Of a stretch of DNA of 64,000 nt, positions 24,408 to 32,449 are shown piece after piece. A program made the translations under genes and the position numbers. The notes under the pieces were generated by a model, which was not told the origin of the DNA, searched no databases, and worked only from the letters and a program-made list of their open reading frames with translations. Positions within the stretch are counted from its first letter, which is position 1. Every line of letters begins with the position of its first letter. This DNA is from SIG603 sp964370635 (lineage in GTDB: Bacteria > Bacillota > Clostridia > Oscillospirales > Acutalibacteraceae), in NCBI GenBank assembly GCA_964370635.1, contig CAYJJU010000012.1, forward strand, positions 16,103-80,102, given 5' to 3'.

Positions 24408-24754
24408 TAGAGATTACAACCTCCCCTTAGTCCGTTATCGTATAAGAGTCCGCATGCCGTAAACATTCTGTACGGCGAACATAGCAGCGTCATATTTCTC
24501 TCTTTTGCAAGTTTCATAATGGTTTCGTCAACGCTTTTTCCTCTTACAAAAACGATGCAGTGCATGTCCATCATTTCAGCCGTTCTTACAACTTGAGGAT
24601 TTACAAGTCCTGTTAAAAGCACAGATTGGTCCTTTACAAACGCCAAAACATCACTCATCATGTCTGCTCCACAGGCGGTAAGCACGTCTTCTTCCATGTT
24701 GCCCTCAACAATAATCTCAGCCTTTAAAATTTCGGCTATTTGGGATACTTTCAT
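24407..24754 (-). CDS. DRTGG domain protein (copy 1)
   Basis: A 115-residue single DRTGG-like domain, paralog of the protein at 22193..22525. It starts MKVSQIAEILKAEIIVEG and contains CGADMMSDVLAFVKD, LLTGLVNPQVVRTAEMMDM and VRGKSVDETIMKLAKERNM. It is the first gene of the whole hydrogenase cluster, with a GGAAGG site and a very good promoter 40 nt upstream. Its ligand is unknown. Confidence 0.8.
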   Translation of the reverse strand: MKVSQIAEILKAEIIVEGNMEEDVLTACGADMMSDVLAFVKDQSVLLTGLVNPQVVRTAEMMDMHCIVFVRGKSVDETIMKLAKERNMTLLCSPYRMFTACGLLYDNGLRGGCNL

Positions 24755-24793
24755 AGTATATTTACTTCCTTCCTTAAACTTATTGTATATTTA

Positions 24794-24822
24794 ATTATAC
24801 CATGTGTTTTTTCACATTTCAA
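24794..24822 (-). promoter_or_regulatory. Strong promoter at the head of the hydrogenase regulatory cluster
   Basis: On the minus strand TTGAAA (24817..24822), a 17-nt spacer ending TGG, and TATAAT (24794..24799) form a -35 plus extended -10 promoter, about 40 nt upstream of the first DRTGG gene. Confidence 0.8.
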
Positions 24823-24974
24823 ACTATATTGAAAAATTTTTATTGTCCTTTGTGGGCGCACATAAGAGTAAATCTGTTTTTGCAAGACGATACAGTTCAA
24901 ATTGCAAATATTTGCAAAAAGTTATATTTTGAAGAATTATAGCAGGATTTTTTGAGGTTTAGCAATGTTTTATC

Positions 24975-25003
24975 TTGCATTTATTTACATCTTAGTGTAT
25001 ACT
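24975..25003 (+). promoter_or_regulatory. Promoter of serC-serA
   Basis: TTGCAT (24975..24980), a 17-nt spacer and TATACT (24998..25003) precede the serC start at 25053. It is divergent from the hydrogenase promoter; no T-box or other riboswitch is visible in the short leader. Confidence 0.65.
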
Positions 25004-25052
25004 GTTAAAAAATAGTCAAGCTATCAATTTTAATTTTTGGAGGTACAACTTT

Positions 25053-26138
25053 ATGAACAGAGTGTATAATTTTTCAGCAGGGCCATCAATGCTTCCCGAA
25101 TGTGTTTTAGAAATAGCAAAAGAACAAATGCTAAACTATGAGCAAAGTGGGCAATCCGTAATGGAAATGTCGCATCGTTCTAAAGTTTATGACGATATAA
25201 TTAAAGGCGCCAAATCGCTACTTTGTGAGCTTATGAATATACCCGACGATTACGAGGTTTTATTCTTACAAGGCGGTGCGTCTTCACAGTTTACCATGCT
25301 CGCACAAAACCTTATGACAAAATCGGGAAAGGCCGATTACATACTAAGCGGTCAATTTTCCACAAAAGCATATGAGGAAGGCTGTCGTTATGGCGACTGC
25401 AAGGCAGTTGCAAGCTCAAAATCAGAAAATTTTTCAATGATACCAAAATGGGACGAAAGCGAGTTTAGGGCCGATGCAGATTATTTTCACATCTGCCTAA
25501 ACAACACAATTTTCGGAACAACTTATCATGAGCTTCCTAACACAAACGGCGTACCGCTAATAGCCGACATAAGTTCATGCATTTTAAGCGCTCCAATAGA
25601 TGTAAGCAAATTTGGCATGCTTTATGCAGGCGCACAAAAAAACATGGGGCCTGCAGGACTTACCGTTGTAATCATAAGAAAAGATTTAATAGGAGAGCCT
25701 ATGGACGGCACTCCAACCATGTTTAGCTACAAGGTGCACAGTAAAAACGACTCAATGTACAACACACCGCCTACCTACTCAATTTACATGAGCAAACTTG
25801 TCCTAGAGTGGATAAAAAACGACATGGGCGGGCTTTCAAAAATGGAGGAGCACAACAAGAAAAAAGCCTCTATTTTATACGACTATCTCGATAATTCTAA
25901 ACTATTTAAGGCCTGCGCCGAAAAGGACAGCCGCTCTTTAATGAACGTCACCTTTGTTACAAGCAGTAAAGATTTAGACGATAAATTTGTAAAAGAAGCC
26001 GTGGCAAAAGGCTTTGTCAATCTAAAAGGCCACAGAAGCGTCGGCGGAATGAGGGCATCAATTTACAACGCAATGCCAATAGAAGGCGTTAAAAAACTAA
26101 CTGAATTCATGGCCGAGTTTGAAAAGGAGAATGCATAA
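25053..26138 (+). CDS. serC: Phosphoserine aminotransferase
   Basis: A 361-residue class V PLP aminotransferase, second step of serine synthesis (3-phosphohydroxypyruvate plus glutamate to phosphoserine). It begins RVYNFSAGPSMLP, has FLQGGASSQF for phosphate binding, the PLP Lys196 in GAQKNMGPAG, and the C-terminal HRSVGGMRASIYNAMP. The ribosome site is TGGAGGT. It is translationally coupled to serA by a one-base TAATG overlap. A phosphoserine phosphatase (serB) is not seen here. Confidence 0.97.
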   Translation: MNRVYNFSAGPSMLPECVLEIAKEQMLNYEQSGQSVMEMSHRSKVYDDIIKGAKSLLCELMNIPDDYEVLFLQGGASSQFTMLAQNLMTKSGKADYILSGQFSTKAYEEGCRYGDCKAVASSKSENFSMIPKWDESEFRADADYFHICLNNTIFGTTYHELPNTNGVPLIADISSCILSAPIDVSKFGMLYAGAQKNMGPAGLTVVIIRKDLIGEPMDGTPTMFSYKVHSKNDSMYNTPPTYSIYMSKLVLEWIKNDMGGLSKMEEHNKKKASILYDYLDNSKLFKACAEKDSRSLMNVTFVTSSKDLDDKFVKEAVAKGFVNLKGHRSVGGMRASIYNAMPIEGVKKLTEFMAEFEKENA

Positions 26139-27304
26139 TGTATAAGATTAATTGTTTAAATAAAATAAGCCCTGTGGGCACAGAGCGTTTCGATGAAAAT
26201 TATGAAATTTTACCCGAAATGGACGAGGCGCAAGGCGTTTTAGTGCGCTCCTCTTCAATGCACGACCTTCCATTTTCTAAAAACCTTTTGGCAATAGCAA
26301 GGGCTGGTGCCGGAGTTAATAATATTCCAATTGACGACTGCTCGTCTAAAGGCATAGTCGTCTTTAACACACCGGGTGCCAACGCAAACGCCGTAAAAGA
26401 GCTAGTTCTCGCCTCTTTATTTTTGACTTCAAGAAAAATTGTAGAGTCTACACAGTGGATTAAAACATTAAAAGGCAAGGGAGCCGAGGTTCCAAAACTT
26501 GTGGAAAAAGGCAAGAGCGACTTTGCAGGTCCTGAGGTTTTAGGCAAAAAACTTGGCGTAATAGGCCTTGGTGCAATAGGAATTTTAGTTGCAAACTCCG
26601 CACAAGAGCTTGGAATGGAAGTGTACGGCCACGACCCATTTTTATCCGTTAAATCCGCATGGGGACTTTCAAACCAAATAAAAAGGGCAAAAAGCATAGA
26701 AGATATTTTTAAAAACTGCGACTACATAACAATTCACGTCCCACTTGTGCCCGACACAAGAGATTTAATCAGCGAAAAAAGCATAGCGCAAATGAAAGAC
26801 GGTGCAAGAATACTAAACTTCTCAAGGGGCGAGCTTGTAAATTCAGCAGACATGATAAAGGCGCTTGAAAGCGGAAAAATTTCCTCTTACGCGACAGATT
26901 TCCCGACCGATGAGTTAATCGGAGTAGCGGGTGTGCTTGCAATACCTCATTTAGGCGCATCGACGCCTGAGTCCGAGGATAACTGCGCCGTGATGGCAGT
27001 AGACCAAATAAAGGATTATTTAGAAAACGGCAACATAAAAAATTCGGTAAATCTACCGTCTTTGTCCATGCCGGAGTCTGATTGCAACAGGGTCTGCATA
27101 ATACATAAAAACATGCCAAACACCATAGCGACATTCACCTCCGCCTGTGGCAGCTGCGGTGCAAATATCGAAAACATGACAAGTAAATCAAAGGGCGAGA
27201 TCGCCTACACAGTTTTAGACATAGACGGCACATTGAGTGATGAATGCATTGAAAATCTAAAGCAAAACGACGCTATAATAAGGATTAGAGTTATAAATAG
27301 TTGA
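26138..27304 (+). CDS. serA: D-3-phosphoglycerate dehydrogenase
   Basis: A 388-residue NAD-dependent dehydrogenase, first step of serine synthesis. It has the Rossmann motif LGVIGLGAIG (about 144-153), the catalytic Arg in NFSRGELVN, the Glu downstream, and the His in IPHLGASTPESED. The C-terminal about 75 residues (CIIHKNMPNTIATFTSACGSCGANI) form an ACT domain, which usually binds serine for feedback inhibition. The length fits the short-type SerA. It follows serC with a one-base overlap. Confidence 0.95.
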   Translation: MYKINCLNKISPVGTERFDENYEILPEMDEAQGVLVRSSSMHDLPFSKNLLAIARAGAGVNNIPIDDCSSKGIVVFNTPGANANAVKELVLASLFLTSRKIVESTQWIKTLKGKGAEVPKLVEKGKSDFAGPEVLGKKLGVIGLGAIGILVANSAQELGMEVYGHDPFLSVKSAWGLSNQIKRAKSIEDIFKNCDYITIHVPLVPDTRDLISEKSIAQMKDGARILNFSRGELVNSADMIKALESGKISSYATDFPTDELIGVAGVLAIPHLGASTPESEDNCAVMAVDQIKDYLENGNIKNSVNLPSLSMPESDCNRVCIIHKNMPNTIATFTSACGSCGANIENMTSKSKGEIAYTVLDIDGTLSDECIENLKQNDAIIRIRVINS

Positions 27305-27330
27305 GAGTTATTAATTGAGAATTATTTTAA
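27301..27330. repeat. Short remnant of the 7-bp repeat after serA
   Basis: Units of the type AGTTGAGAGTTATTAATTGAGAA directly follow the serA stop codon, without the hairpin cores. Confidence 0.5.
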
Positions 27331-27346
27331 TTTTTTGAAAGGATTT

Positions 27347-27402
27347 CTCCATTTGTTTCGTATTAGTAGTGAAAGGTTTAAAACCTTAAAAAACAAATGG
27401 AG
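27347..27402 (+). promoter_or_regulatory. Inverted repeat covering the ribosome site of the Asp-loop protein gene
   Basis: CTCCATTTGTTT (27347..27358) is the exact complement of AAACAAATGGAG (27391..27402), whose end is the GGAGG ribosome site of the gene at 27412. Between the arms is a second palindrome, AAGGTTT/AAACCTT (27373..27387). If transcribed, the hairpin would hide the ribosome site. The left arm also lies between TGAAAG (27336..27341) and CGTA (27359..27362), spaced 17 nt, which resembles an ECF-type promoter; if that is the promoter, the left arm is not in the mRNA and the repeat would act as DNA. Confidence 0.6.
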
Positions 27403-27411
27403 GAATTTTTC

Positions 27412-27792
27412 ATGAAAAAAATTATTACTTTAGCACTAACAGCGGTGTTTGTCCTCTCCCTCGGCGCAACATCGGCGTTTGCAATGGGTAGGGGTCAAGG
27501 TGCAAATTCTAAAGACAGAGATGGCATTCCAAACTACCTGGGAACTGACAGCGGAATAAACTTTGAAGACACAGACGGCGACGGCGTTTGCGATAACCTA
27601 GGAACTAACACAGGCGCAAACTTTGAAGACACAGACGGCGACGGTGTTTGCGACAACCTAGGAACTAACACAGGCGCAAACTTCGAAGACACAGACAGCG
27701 ACGGCGTTTGTGACAACCTAGACAGCGCCGCTGCACAACAAGGCAATCAAGGTAGAGGTAATCAAGGTAAGGGCAACGGCAGAAATAGATAA
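27412..27792 (+). CDS. Secreted protein with tandem DTDGDG (type-3-thrombospondin-like) calcium loops
   Basis: A 126-residue exported protein. The signal peptide is residues 1-24 (KKIITLALTA... ending SAFA, cleavage before MGRGQG). Three nearly exact 20-residue repeats carry DTDGDGVCDNLGTN (about 53-66, 73-86, 93-103), a DxDxDG calcium loop with one Cys each (60, 80, 100), plus a degenerate one at KDRDGIP. The tail is rich in Gly, Asn, Gln and Arg. I chose the ATG at 27412, which suits the GGAGG site; an earlier ATG at 27397 lies inside that site. It is followed after 12 nt by a sigma factor gene, so it is probably a target or input of that system. Confidence 0.8.
   Translation: MKKIITLALTAVFVLSLGATSAFAMGRGQGANSKDRDGIPNYLGTDSGINFEDTDGDGVCDNLGTNTGANFEDTDGDGVCDNLGTNTGANFEDTDSDGVCDNLDSAAAQQGNQGRGNQGKGNGRNR
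27547..27726 (+). repeat. 60-bp coding tandem repeat, three copies
   Basis: Three 60-bp units encode the Asp-loop repeats; copies differ at only a few bases, indicating recent duplication and possible variation in repeat number between strains. Confidence 0.85.
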
Positions 27793-27804
27793 ACGAGGAC
27801 TTTT

Positions 27805-28293
27805 ATGAAAAGCGAGCAGGATTTAAACTTAGCTATAGAAAATTATGCAGATACGGTAAAACGCATCTGCATGATTTATCTTAAAAACACGGCCGATACA
27901 GAAGACATTTTTCAAAATGTCTTCTTAAAGTATTATAAAAATTCTGCTCAATTTAAAAGCGAAGAACATAAAAAGTCTTGGATAATACGAGTTACAATAA
28001 ACGAATGTAAAGATTTGCTAAGAAATTTTTTCAGAAAAAACACCGTCAGTGTAGACGAATTATCAAATATGACGGCACAGGACGATTTAAGCGAAAATTC
28101 ACATGTCCGTCTGGCTGTGCTAAAGCTTCCCGAAAAATATAAAATACCAATTTATTTGCATTATTTTGAAGGTTACACGGCAGTAGAGATAGGAAAAATC
28201 CTAAATAAAAACATAAATACAGTATATACTTTTCTTTCCCGTGGCAGACAGGCACTTAAGCTTACTTTAGGAGGTAATGAGCATGAATGGTAA
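27805..28293 (+). CDS. ECF-like RNA polymerase sigma factor
   Basis: A 162-residue sigma-70 family protein with region 2 (residues 8-80: NTADTEDIFQNVFLKYY and KSWIIRVTINECKDLLR) and region 4 (about 103-155: LPEKYKIPIYLHYFEGYTAVEIGKIL with helix NINTVYTFLSRGRQALK). It lacks regions 1 and 3, as in ECF factors. Its stop overlaps the start of an anti-sigma gene, the usual coupling. The likely regulon includes its own operon, whose upstream sequence TGAAAG-17-CGTA looks ECF-like. Confidence 0.92.
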   Translation: MKSEQDLNLAIENYADTVKRICMIYLKNTADTEDIFQNVFLKYYKNSAQFKSEEHKKSWIIRVTINECKDLLRNFFRKNTVSVDELSNMTAQDDLSENSHVRLAVLKLPEKYKIPIYLHYFEGYTAVEIGKILNKNINTVYTFLSRGRQALKLTLGGNEHEW

Positions 28294-29053
28294 AATAAAA
28301 GTTGCTTTTTCAGAAATTCATGCCGATGAAAACCTAAAAAAGCAAAGCTTTAAAAATATAATAGAAAAAACTAGACAAAAACGCAAAATACCCACAATTT
28401 ATAAGTTAATACCTATGGGTGCGATAGCATCGCTTCTTTTAATTTTCGGACATTTTTACTTTGCTCCCGTGTCTTTCATAAGCATAGACGTAAACCCCTC
28501 TATAGAACTATCAATAAACACTTTCGACAGAGTGATTTTGGCTACAGCAAGCAACGGCGACGCACAAAAAATTCTTGAAACCGTGAATTTAAATAATTTA
28601 CACTACATTGATGCCTTGGAAACACTTGACACTTCAGAAAGTTTTAATGATTTTTCAGGTGAATACACCGAGATAACCGTTATTTCAGAAAACAGTGAAA
28701 AAATTATCACAGACATTGAAGGGTGCGACTTTGGCGGCCAAAACATTGCTGTTCACTCGGCTAACATAACGCTAAAAGAGGAAGCCGCCGAAAGTGGGCT
28801 GTCTTTTGGAAAATATCGTGCATATTTAGAGCTTTTGGAGATTAATCCAAGTATAGAAATACAAGATATCGAAAACTTCTCCATGAGCGAATTAAGGGAT
28901 TTGATTGAAAGCGGCGGCATAGTAGAAAAAGACAGCGAAGACGCACAAAACGGAAACGGCCAAGGAAACTCGAGCGGAAATGGAAACGGCCAAGGGAACT
29001 CAAGTGGAAATGGAAACGGCCAAGGAAATTCAAAAGGCAAAAACAATGATTAG
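28283..29053 (+). CDS. RsgI-like transmembrane anti-sigma factor with Gly/Asn/Gln-rich tail
   Basis: A 256-residue protein from the ATG at 28283; an ATG 6 nt earlier is too close to the GGAGG site. The cytoplasmic part (1-40) should bind the sigma factor, one transmembrane helix covers about 41-60, and the outside begins SFISIDVNPSIELSINTFDRVI, the RsgI signature. The Asn71-Pro72 bond matches the site of self-cleavage reported in RsgI anti-sigma factors. RsgI normally partners SigI; here the partner is ECF-like. The tail has three 10-residue GNGNGQGNSS-type repeats, similar in composition to the tail of the Asp-loop protein. Confidence 0.82.
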   Translation: MNGKIKVAFSEIHADENLKKQSFKNIIEKTRQKRKIPTIYKLIPMGAIASLLLIFGHFYFAPVSFISIDVNPSIELSINTFDRVILATASNGDAQKILETVNLNNLHYIDALETLDTSESFNDFSGEYTEITVISENSEKIITDIEGCDFGGQNIAVHSANITLKEEAAESGLSFGKYRAYLELLEINPSIEIQDIENFSMSELRDLIESGGIVEKDSEDAQNGNGQGNSSGNGNGQGNSSGNGNGQGNSKGKNND

Positions 29054-29110
29054 CGCATAAAATAAAACCGGTGGACGCCTCTACGATAAAATAAAAATTT
29101 TCTCAATATA

Positions 29111-29172
29111 CCATCAAAAAATGCTTGCATTTTTCACCACACTTATTCACTATTATCTATTACTTATTACTT
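29111..29172. repeat. Composite intergenic repeat, partial copy
   Basis: An AAAAATGCTTGCATTTTT hairpin (29116..29133), CACCACA, then 7-bp-like units (TTATTCACTATTATC, TATTACT) up to the terminator. The GC-rich hairpin is missing. Confidence 0.7.
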
Positions 29173-29174
29173 AA

Positions 29175-29206
29175 AAAAAGGAGGTCATCGACCTCCCTTT
29201 TTTCCC
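29175..29206. terminator. Bidirectional terminator between the anti-sigma gene and the mannosyltransferase gene
   Basis: GGAGGTC (29180..29186) pairs with GACCTCC (29190..29196) over a 3-nt loop, flanked by seven A on the left and six T on the right, so it can act in both directions between converging genes. Confidence 0.85.
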
Positions 29207-29210
29207 TATC

Positions 29211-32200
29211 TTATAAAAACGTCCACGTAGAAAACCATTCTAGCCCGTTTGCGTACTCGCCTGTTGTGGGGGCTCCTGAAATTACAGGGTAAAACCCTAT
29301 GAACATTATAAATGCTAATGCGCAAAGAAAAATTATTCCATACTGTGAAAGGTCTAGGCTTCGTGTGGCACTTAAATTGAAGCGTTTTTTGTTTTCCAGT
29401 TTGCTAAACAGATATACTACCGCAGTTACTATAAAGGGTATTGCCGTAAAATAGTGGTAAACAAAAGTTTCTCTTGGAATTAAAACCCATGGCAAATACA
29501 CCGAGAGGAAGCCTATAACTATAAAGTTTAGCGCCTCGCTTTTTCTTATAACTTTCCTATAAATTGCAAATATCACCGCGGCAAGTCCGCTCCACCATAC
29601 GACAGGATTTCCAAGTGCGGATATGGTAGAATACAGCCCCGTCCCCTCAAAATTATATGACACAAAATACCAAATATTTCGAATACTCATGGGCCACTCG
29701 TAATACGGAGAGGCAAATGGGTGGCTTGACACAAGCCCTGAATGGTAGTTGAACATATGTGTTTGCGCACGTGTAAACACGCCAAAAATGTCCGATTGAT
29801 TGTAGCTTATCAAATACACGGGAATAAAGCTTAAAAAATATATCCAAAACGGAATTACAACAAAAAATCCCACACAGCAAAGGCATATAGAAAGGCCTTT
29901 GCTTTTTGCATTTTTAAACTCCTCTTCCTGTGACCTTGCCCCAAGTAAGGTGTTTATAATTTTTATAAAGAACAGCACCGCAAGCCCTACCGCCGCATAG
30001 GCGCAAGTCCATTTTGAGGCTATGCCAAGCCCCATAAAAATTCCGCTGAGTAAAAGTGGTAAAAATAAGGATTTAAACGAGCTGTTTAATATGTCCTTTT
30101 GGCAAAATACTATCATTGCCGCATACATGAGCAGTATAAAAAACACCGAATACGTGTCTATTGTCGCTATTCTTGTCTGCGTAAAATGCATAAAGTCAAA
30201 GGCAAATAAGAACACGCCCCCACCGCAAAGCAGTGGACTTTTGAAAAATCTTCTCAGTATAAAATAAAGCACAGGCAGCATAAGCACTCCAAAAAGTGCG
30301 CCTGCAAATCGCCAACCAAAAGGATTCATGCCAAATATTGTTATAAAAAACGATATTATAAGCTTGCCAAGTGGCGGGTGGGTGTTTTCATAAGGCTCTA
30401 TGCCGTTTAAATATTCATAGGCGGTCCTCACGTGATATATTTCATCAAAATAAGTAGAATTTTTATATCCCGGATACACAGGCACGCTCTCGCCCTCGTC
30501 TATAAGCGCCTCGCCCTCACCCGATATCAAGCTGCTTTCAAGCCTTTGCCCTGTAGTTTGATTTACAAATGCTATTTCATTTAAAATAGAATTATCATCA
30601 AGTGCGACTATCTTTATGTACTGTGGAGAATTTTGCACATCGAAAGAAAGCCACTGGTAAACAAATGAAAAACTCTCGTTTGCAAGGTTTCTGTACTCGG
30701 TAAAATTCACGCCGTCGCTTGACGTGTAAACCGTGAAATTAGAGGCAACACGACTGCTGTTATTCTCCCCTTTTGCTATGCCCACAAGATAATTTATGTG
30801 CGTGTACTCGCCCTGCGTCTTGATAATCACCTCGTCTGCGCTCGAGGGTAACCACGAAGTATTCGCCGTCGTCGTGTCTCCTAAATTCCAAAACGCAAAA
30901 ATGCTGTAAAATGCCGTTATTAACGAAATGACAATTATGTCCCTCTTATTAATTTTTCTGCTAAAGTTTTGCACTTTTTCTTCCTTGTAAAAGACCGTCT
31001 TAAGCCCCTCTTTTATGGCACTTAAAGGCTTTGGAACATTCACTTTATCCACCCCCTTTGGCAGTTTCATGTAAGTATAAAAAAGATACATCATGTATAT
31101 ATAGCTTAAAACGAAAATTGCCGATAAAATTAAGATATACCATGAATTTCCCGGCGGAAAATATCCGGGGGTAATCATGACAAAATACACATTTACCGAA
31201 TGCGCTATGGTAAACAGGGAAAAGCAGTACATAAATCGCCTGTCTTTTGTCAAAACATAGACTATAAGCAAAAATAAAAGCGTCGGAAAAAAATATCTCT
31301 CATGCATTTTAATTGCAAAAATGTACATGGTTGAAGTGATTATTGCGGCCGCCCCGTAAAGTCTTATCGTGCTTTTGCACTTAAACATAAATATTCCGCT
31401 TAAAATGCAGACCAAAACAGGTGCGCTCCAATTTAAAATAAAGGTAAAAATCTCATTTGTAGGAAGCGGAGTCCAGTTTAAACCGAGCAGTGCCCAGAAG
31501 TTATAGGCGTTGACGCTCATATAAGGATAAGACGCCATGGTCGTTGCGTATTTTTCAATTAGCCAAAAATAATTAAAGTTGTTGATAAATGGCGTCGATA
31601 GTAGTATAATGATACAAAAGAAAGAAGCAAGACCTATAAAAAGGCCTTTAAACGACTTTTTATATATGACGTAAAAAGCAAATACGGGCGCAAACATCAG
31701 CATTTGTGGCTTGCAAAGACTGCAAACTCCGTAAACAAGTCCCGCAAAAAGATATTTATCTTTTTTAAGAAAATATATGCTAATAAGCACTAAAAGTGTG
31801 CAAAAAGAATCAATTTGCCCCCACACTGCGCTGTTTAAAATTACGGCAGGACAAAATAAATAGGCTCCACTTGCAAAAATTCCAAAATTTATTCCCCATC
31901 TCTTAGCCGCCATTTTGTATACAATAAACGCAGTTATAAGGTCTGTCAAAATTGACGGAAGCTTAAGTATCATGGTATACATGGGGTCTATAAATTCAAG
32001 GCCAAAAAATGTTTTTACATGGTCTAAAAACGATAAAACATAGAGATATCCCGGAGGATAATCCAAAAAGTCGGTTTCGTTATAAACGTTTTGATAGCCT
32101 GCAGAGTTTGTAAGGCTTGCCCAAGATTTAAACGTGCCTATGTCTGTAGAAAAACCCTCTATCGCATATGCAAAAACCAGCCTTATTATAAGCGCCGTGA

Positions 32201-32345
32201 AAAAAATCGAGGAAAGCACTATTGCCGTGTATTGAAATTTTGAAAATCCAATTTCTGCGCCGTAAGACGGTTTTGCAAATTTTGCAGAGTAATATAGTAT
32301 AGGTACACAAAAAAGTATACTAATTATTGTAGTAAACGCCAGCAT
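29211..32345 (-). CDS. Fused multi-spanning glycosyltransferase: GT-C half, discoidin-like insert, PMT-type mannosyltransferase half
   Basis: A 1044-residue membrane protein with three parts. Residues 1-460 are a polytopic GT-C type glycosyltransferase (acidic EGFSTDIGTFKSW in the first outside loop). About 490-605 is a soluble beta-rich domain resembling F5/8 type C (YTSSDGVNFTEYRNL, QYIKIVALDDNS). About 620-1040 is a protein O-mannosyltransferase (PMT) domain: FDEIYHVRTAYEYLNGIEPYENTHPPLGK with the catalytic Asp-Glu, and TRIATIDTYSVFF. PMT enzymes move sugar from a lipid carrier to proteins outside the membrane. Each half resembles a complete enzyme, so this is a fusion. The ribosome site is AGGAGG. 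Confidence 0.82.
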   Translation of the reverse strand: MLAFTTIISILFCVPILYYSAKFAKPSYGAEIGFSKFQYTAIVLSSIFFTALIIRLVFAYAIEGFSTDIGTFKSWASLTNSAGYQNVYNETDFLDYPPGYLYVLSFLDHVKTFFGLEFIDPMYTMILKLPSILTDLITAFIVYKMAAKRWGINFGIFASGAYLFCPAVILNSAVWGQIDSFCTLLVLISIYFLKKDKYLFAGLVYGVCSLCKPQMLMFAPVFAFYVIYKKSFKGLFIGLASFFCIIILLSTPFINNFNYFWLIEKYATTMASYPYMSVNAYNFWALLGLNWTPLPTNEIFTFILNWSAPVLVCILSGIFMFKCKSTIRLYGAAAIITSTMYIFAIKMHERYFFPTLLFLLIVYVLTKDRRFMYCFSLFTIAHSVNVYFVMITPGYFPPGNSWYILILSAIFVLSYIYMMYLFYTYMKLPKGVDKVNVPKPLSAIKEGLKTVFYKEEKVQNFSRKINKRDIIVISLITAFYSIFAFWNLGDTTTANTSWLPSSADEVIIKTQGEYTHINYLVGIAKGENNSSRVASNFTVYTSSDGVNFTEYRNLANESFSFVYQWLSFDVQNSPQYIKIVALDDNSILNEIAFVNQTTGQRLESSLISGEGEALIDEGESVPVYPGYKNSTYFDEIYHVRTAYEYLNGIEPYENTHPPLGKLIISFFITIFGMNPFGWRFAGALFGVLMLPVLYFILRRFFKSPLLCGGGVFLFAFDFMHFTQTRIATIDTYSVFFILLMYAAMIVFCQKDILNSSFKSLFLPLLLSGIFMGLGIASKWTCAYAAVGLAVLFFIKIINTLLGARSQEEEFKNAKSKGLSICLCCVGFFVVIPFWIYFLSFIPVYLISYNQSDIFGVFTRAQTHMFNYHSGLVSSHPFASPYYEWPMSIRNIWYFVSYNFEGTGLYSTISALGNPVVWWSGLAAVIFAIYRKVIRKSEALNFIVIGFLSVYLPWVLIPRETFVYHYFTAIPFIVTAVVYLFSKLENKKRFNLSATRSLDLSQYGIIFLCALAFIMFIGFYPVISGAPTTGEYANGLEWFSTWTFL

Positions 32346-32449
32346 ACAACCTCCTAAAAAATTAAAGTAGATATATCATTTTACTTTATTTTTATAAATT
32401 TTTCAAGCAAAAACATAAAGAATATAAAATTAATGAAAGGGGTATCATC

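Noticed and set aside
24755..25052. T-box or other riboswitch before serC
   Set aside because: No T-box sequence, specifier hairpin or leader terminator; the leader after the promoter is about 40 nt.
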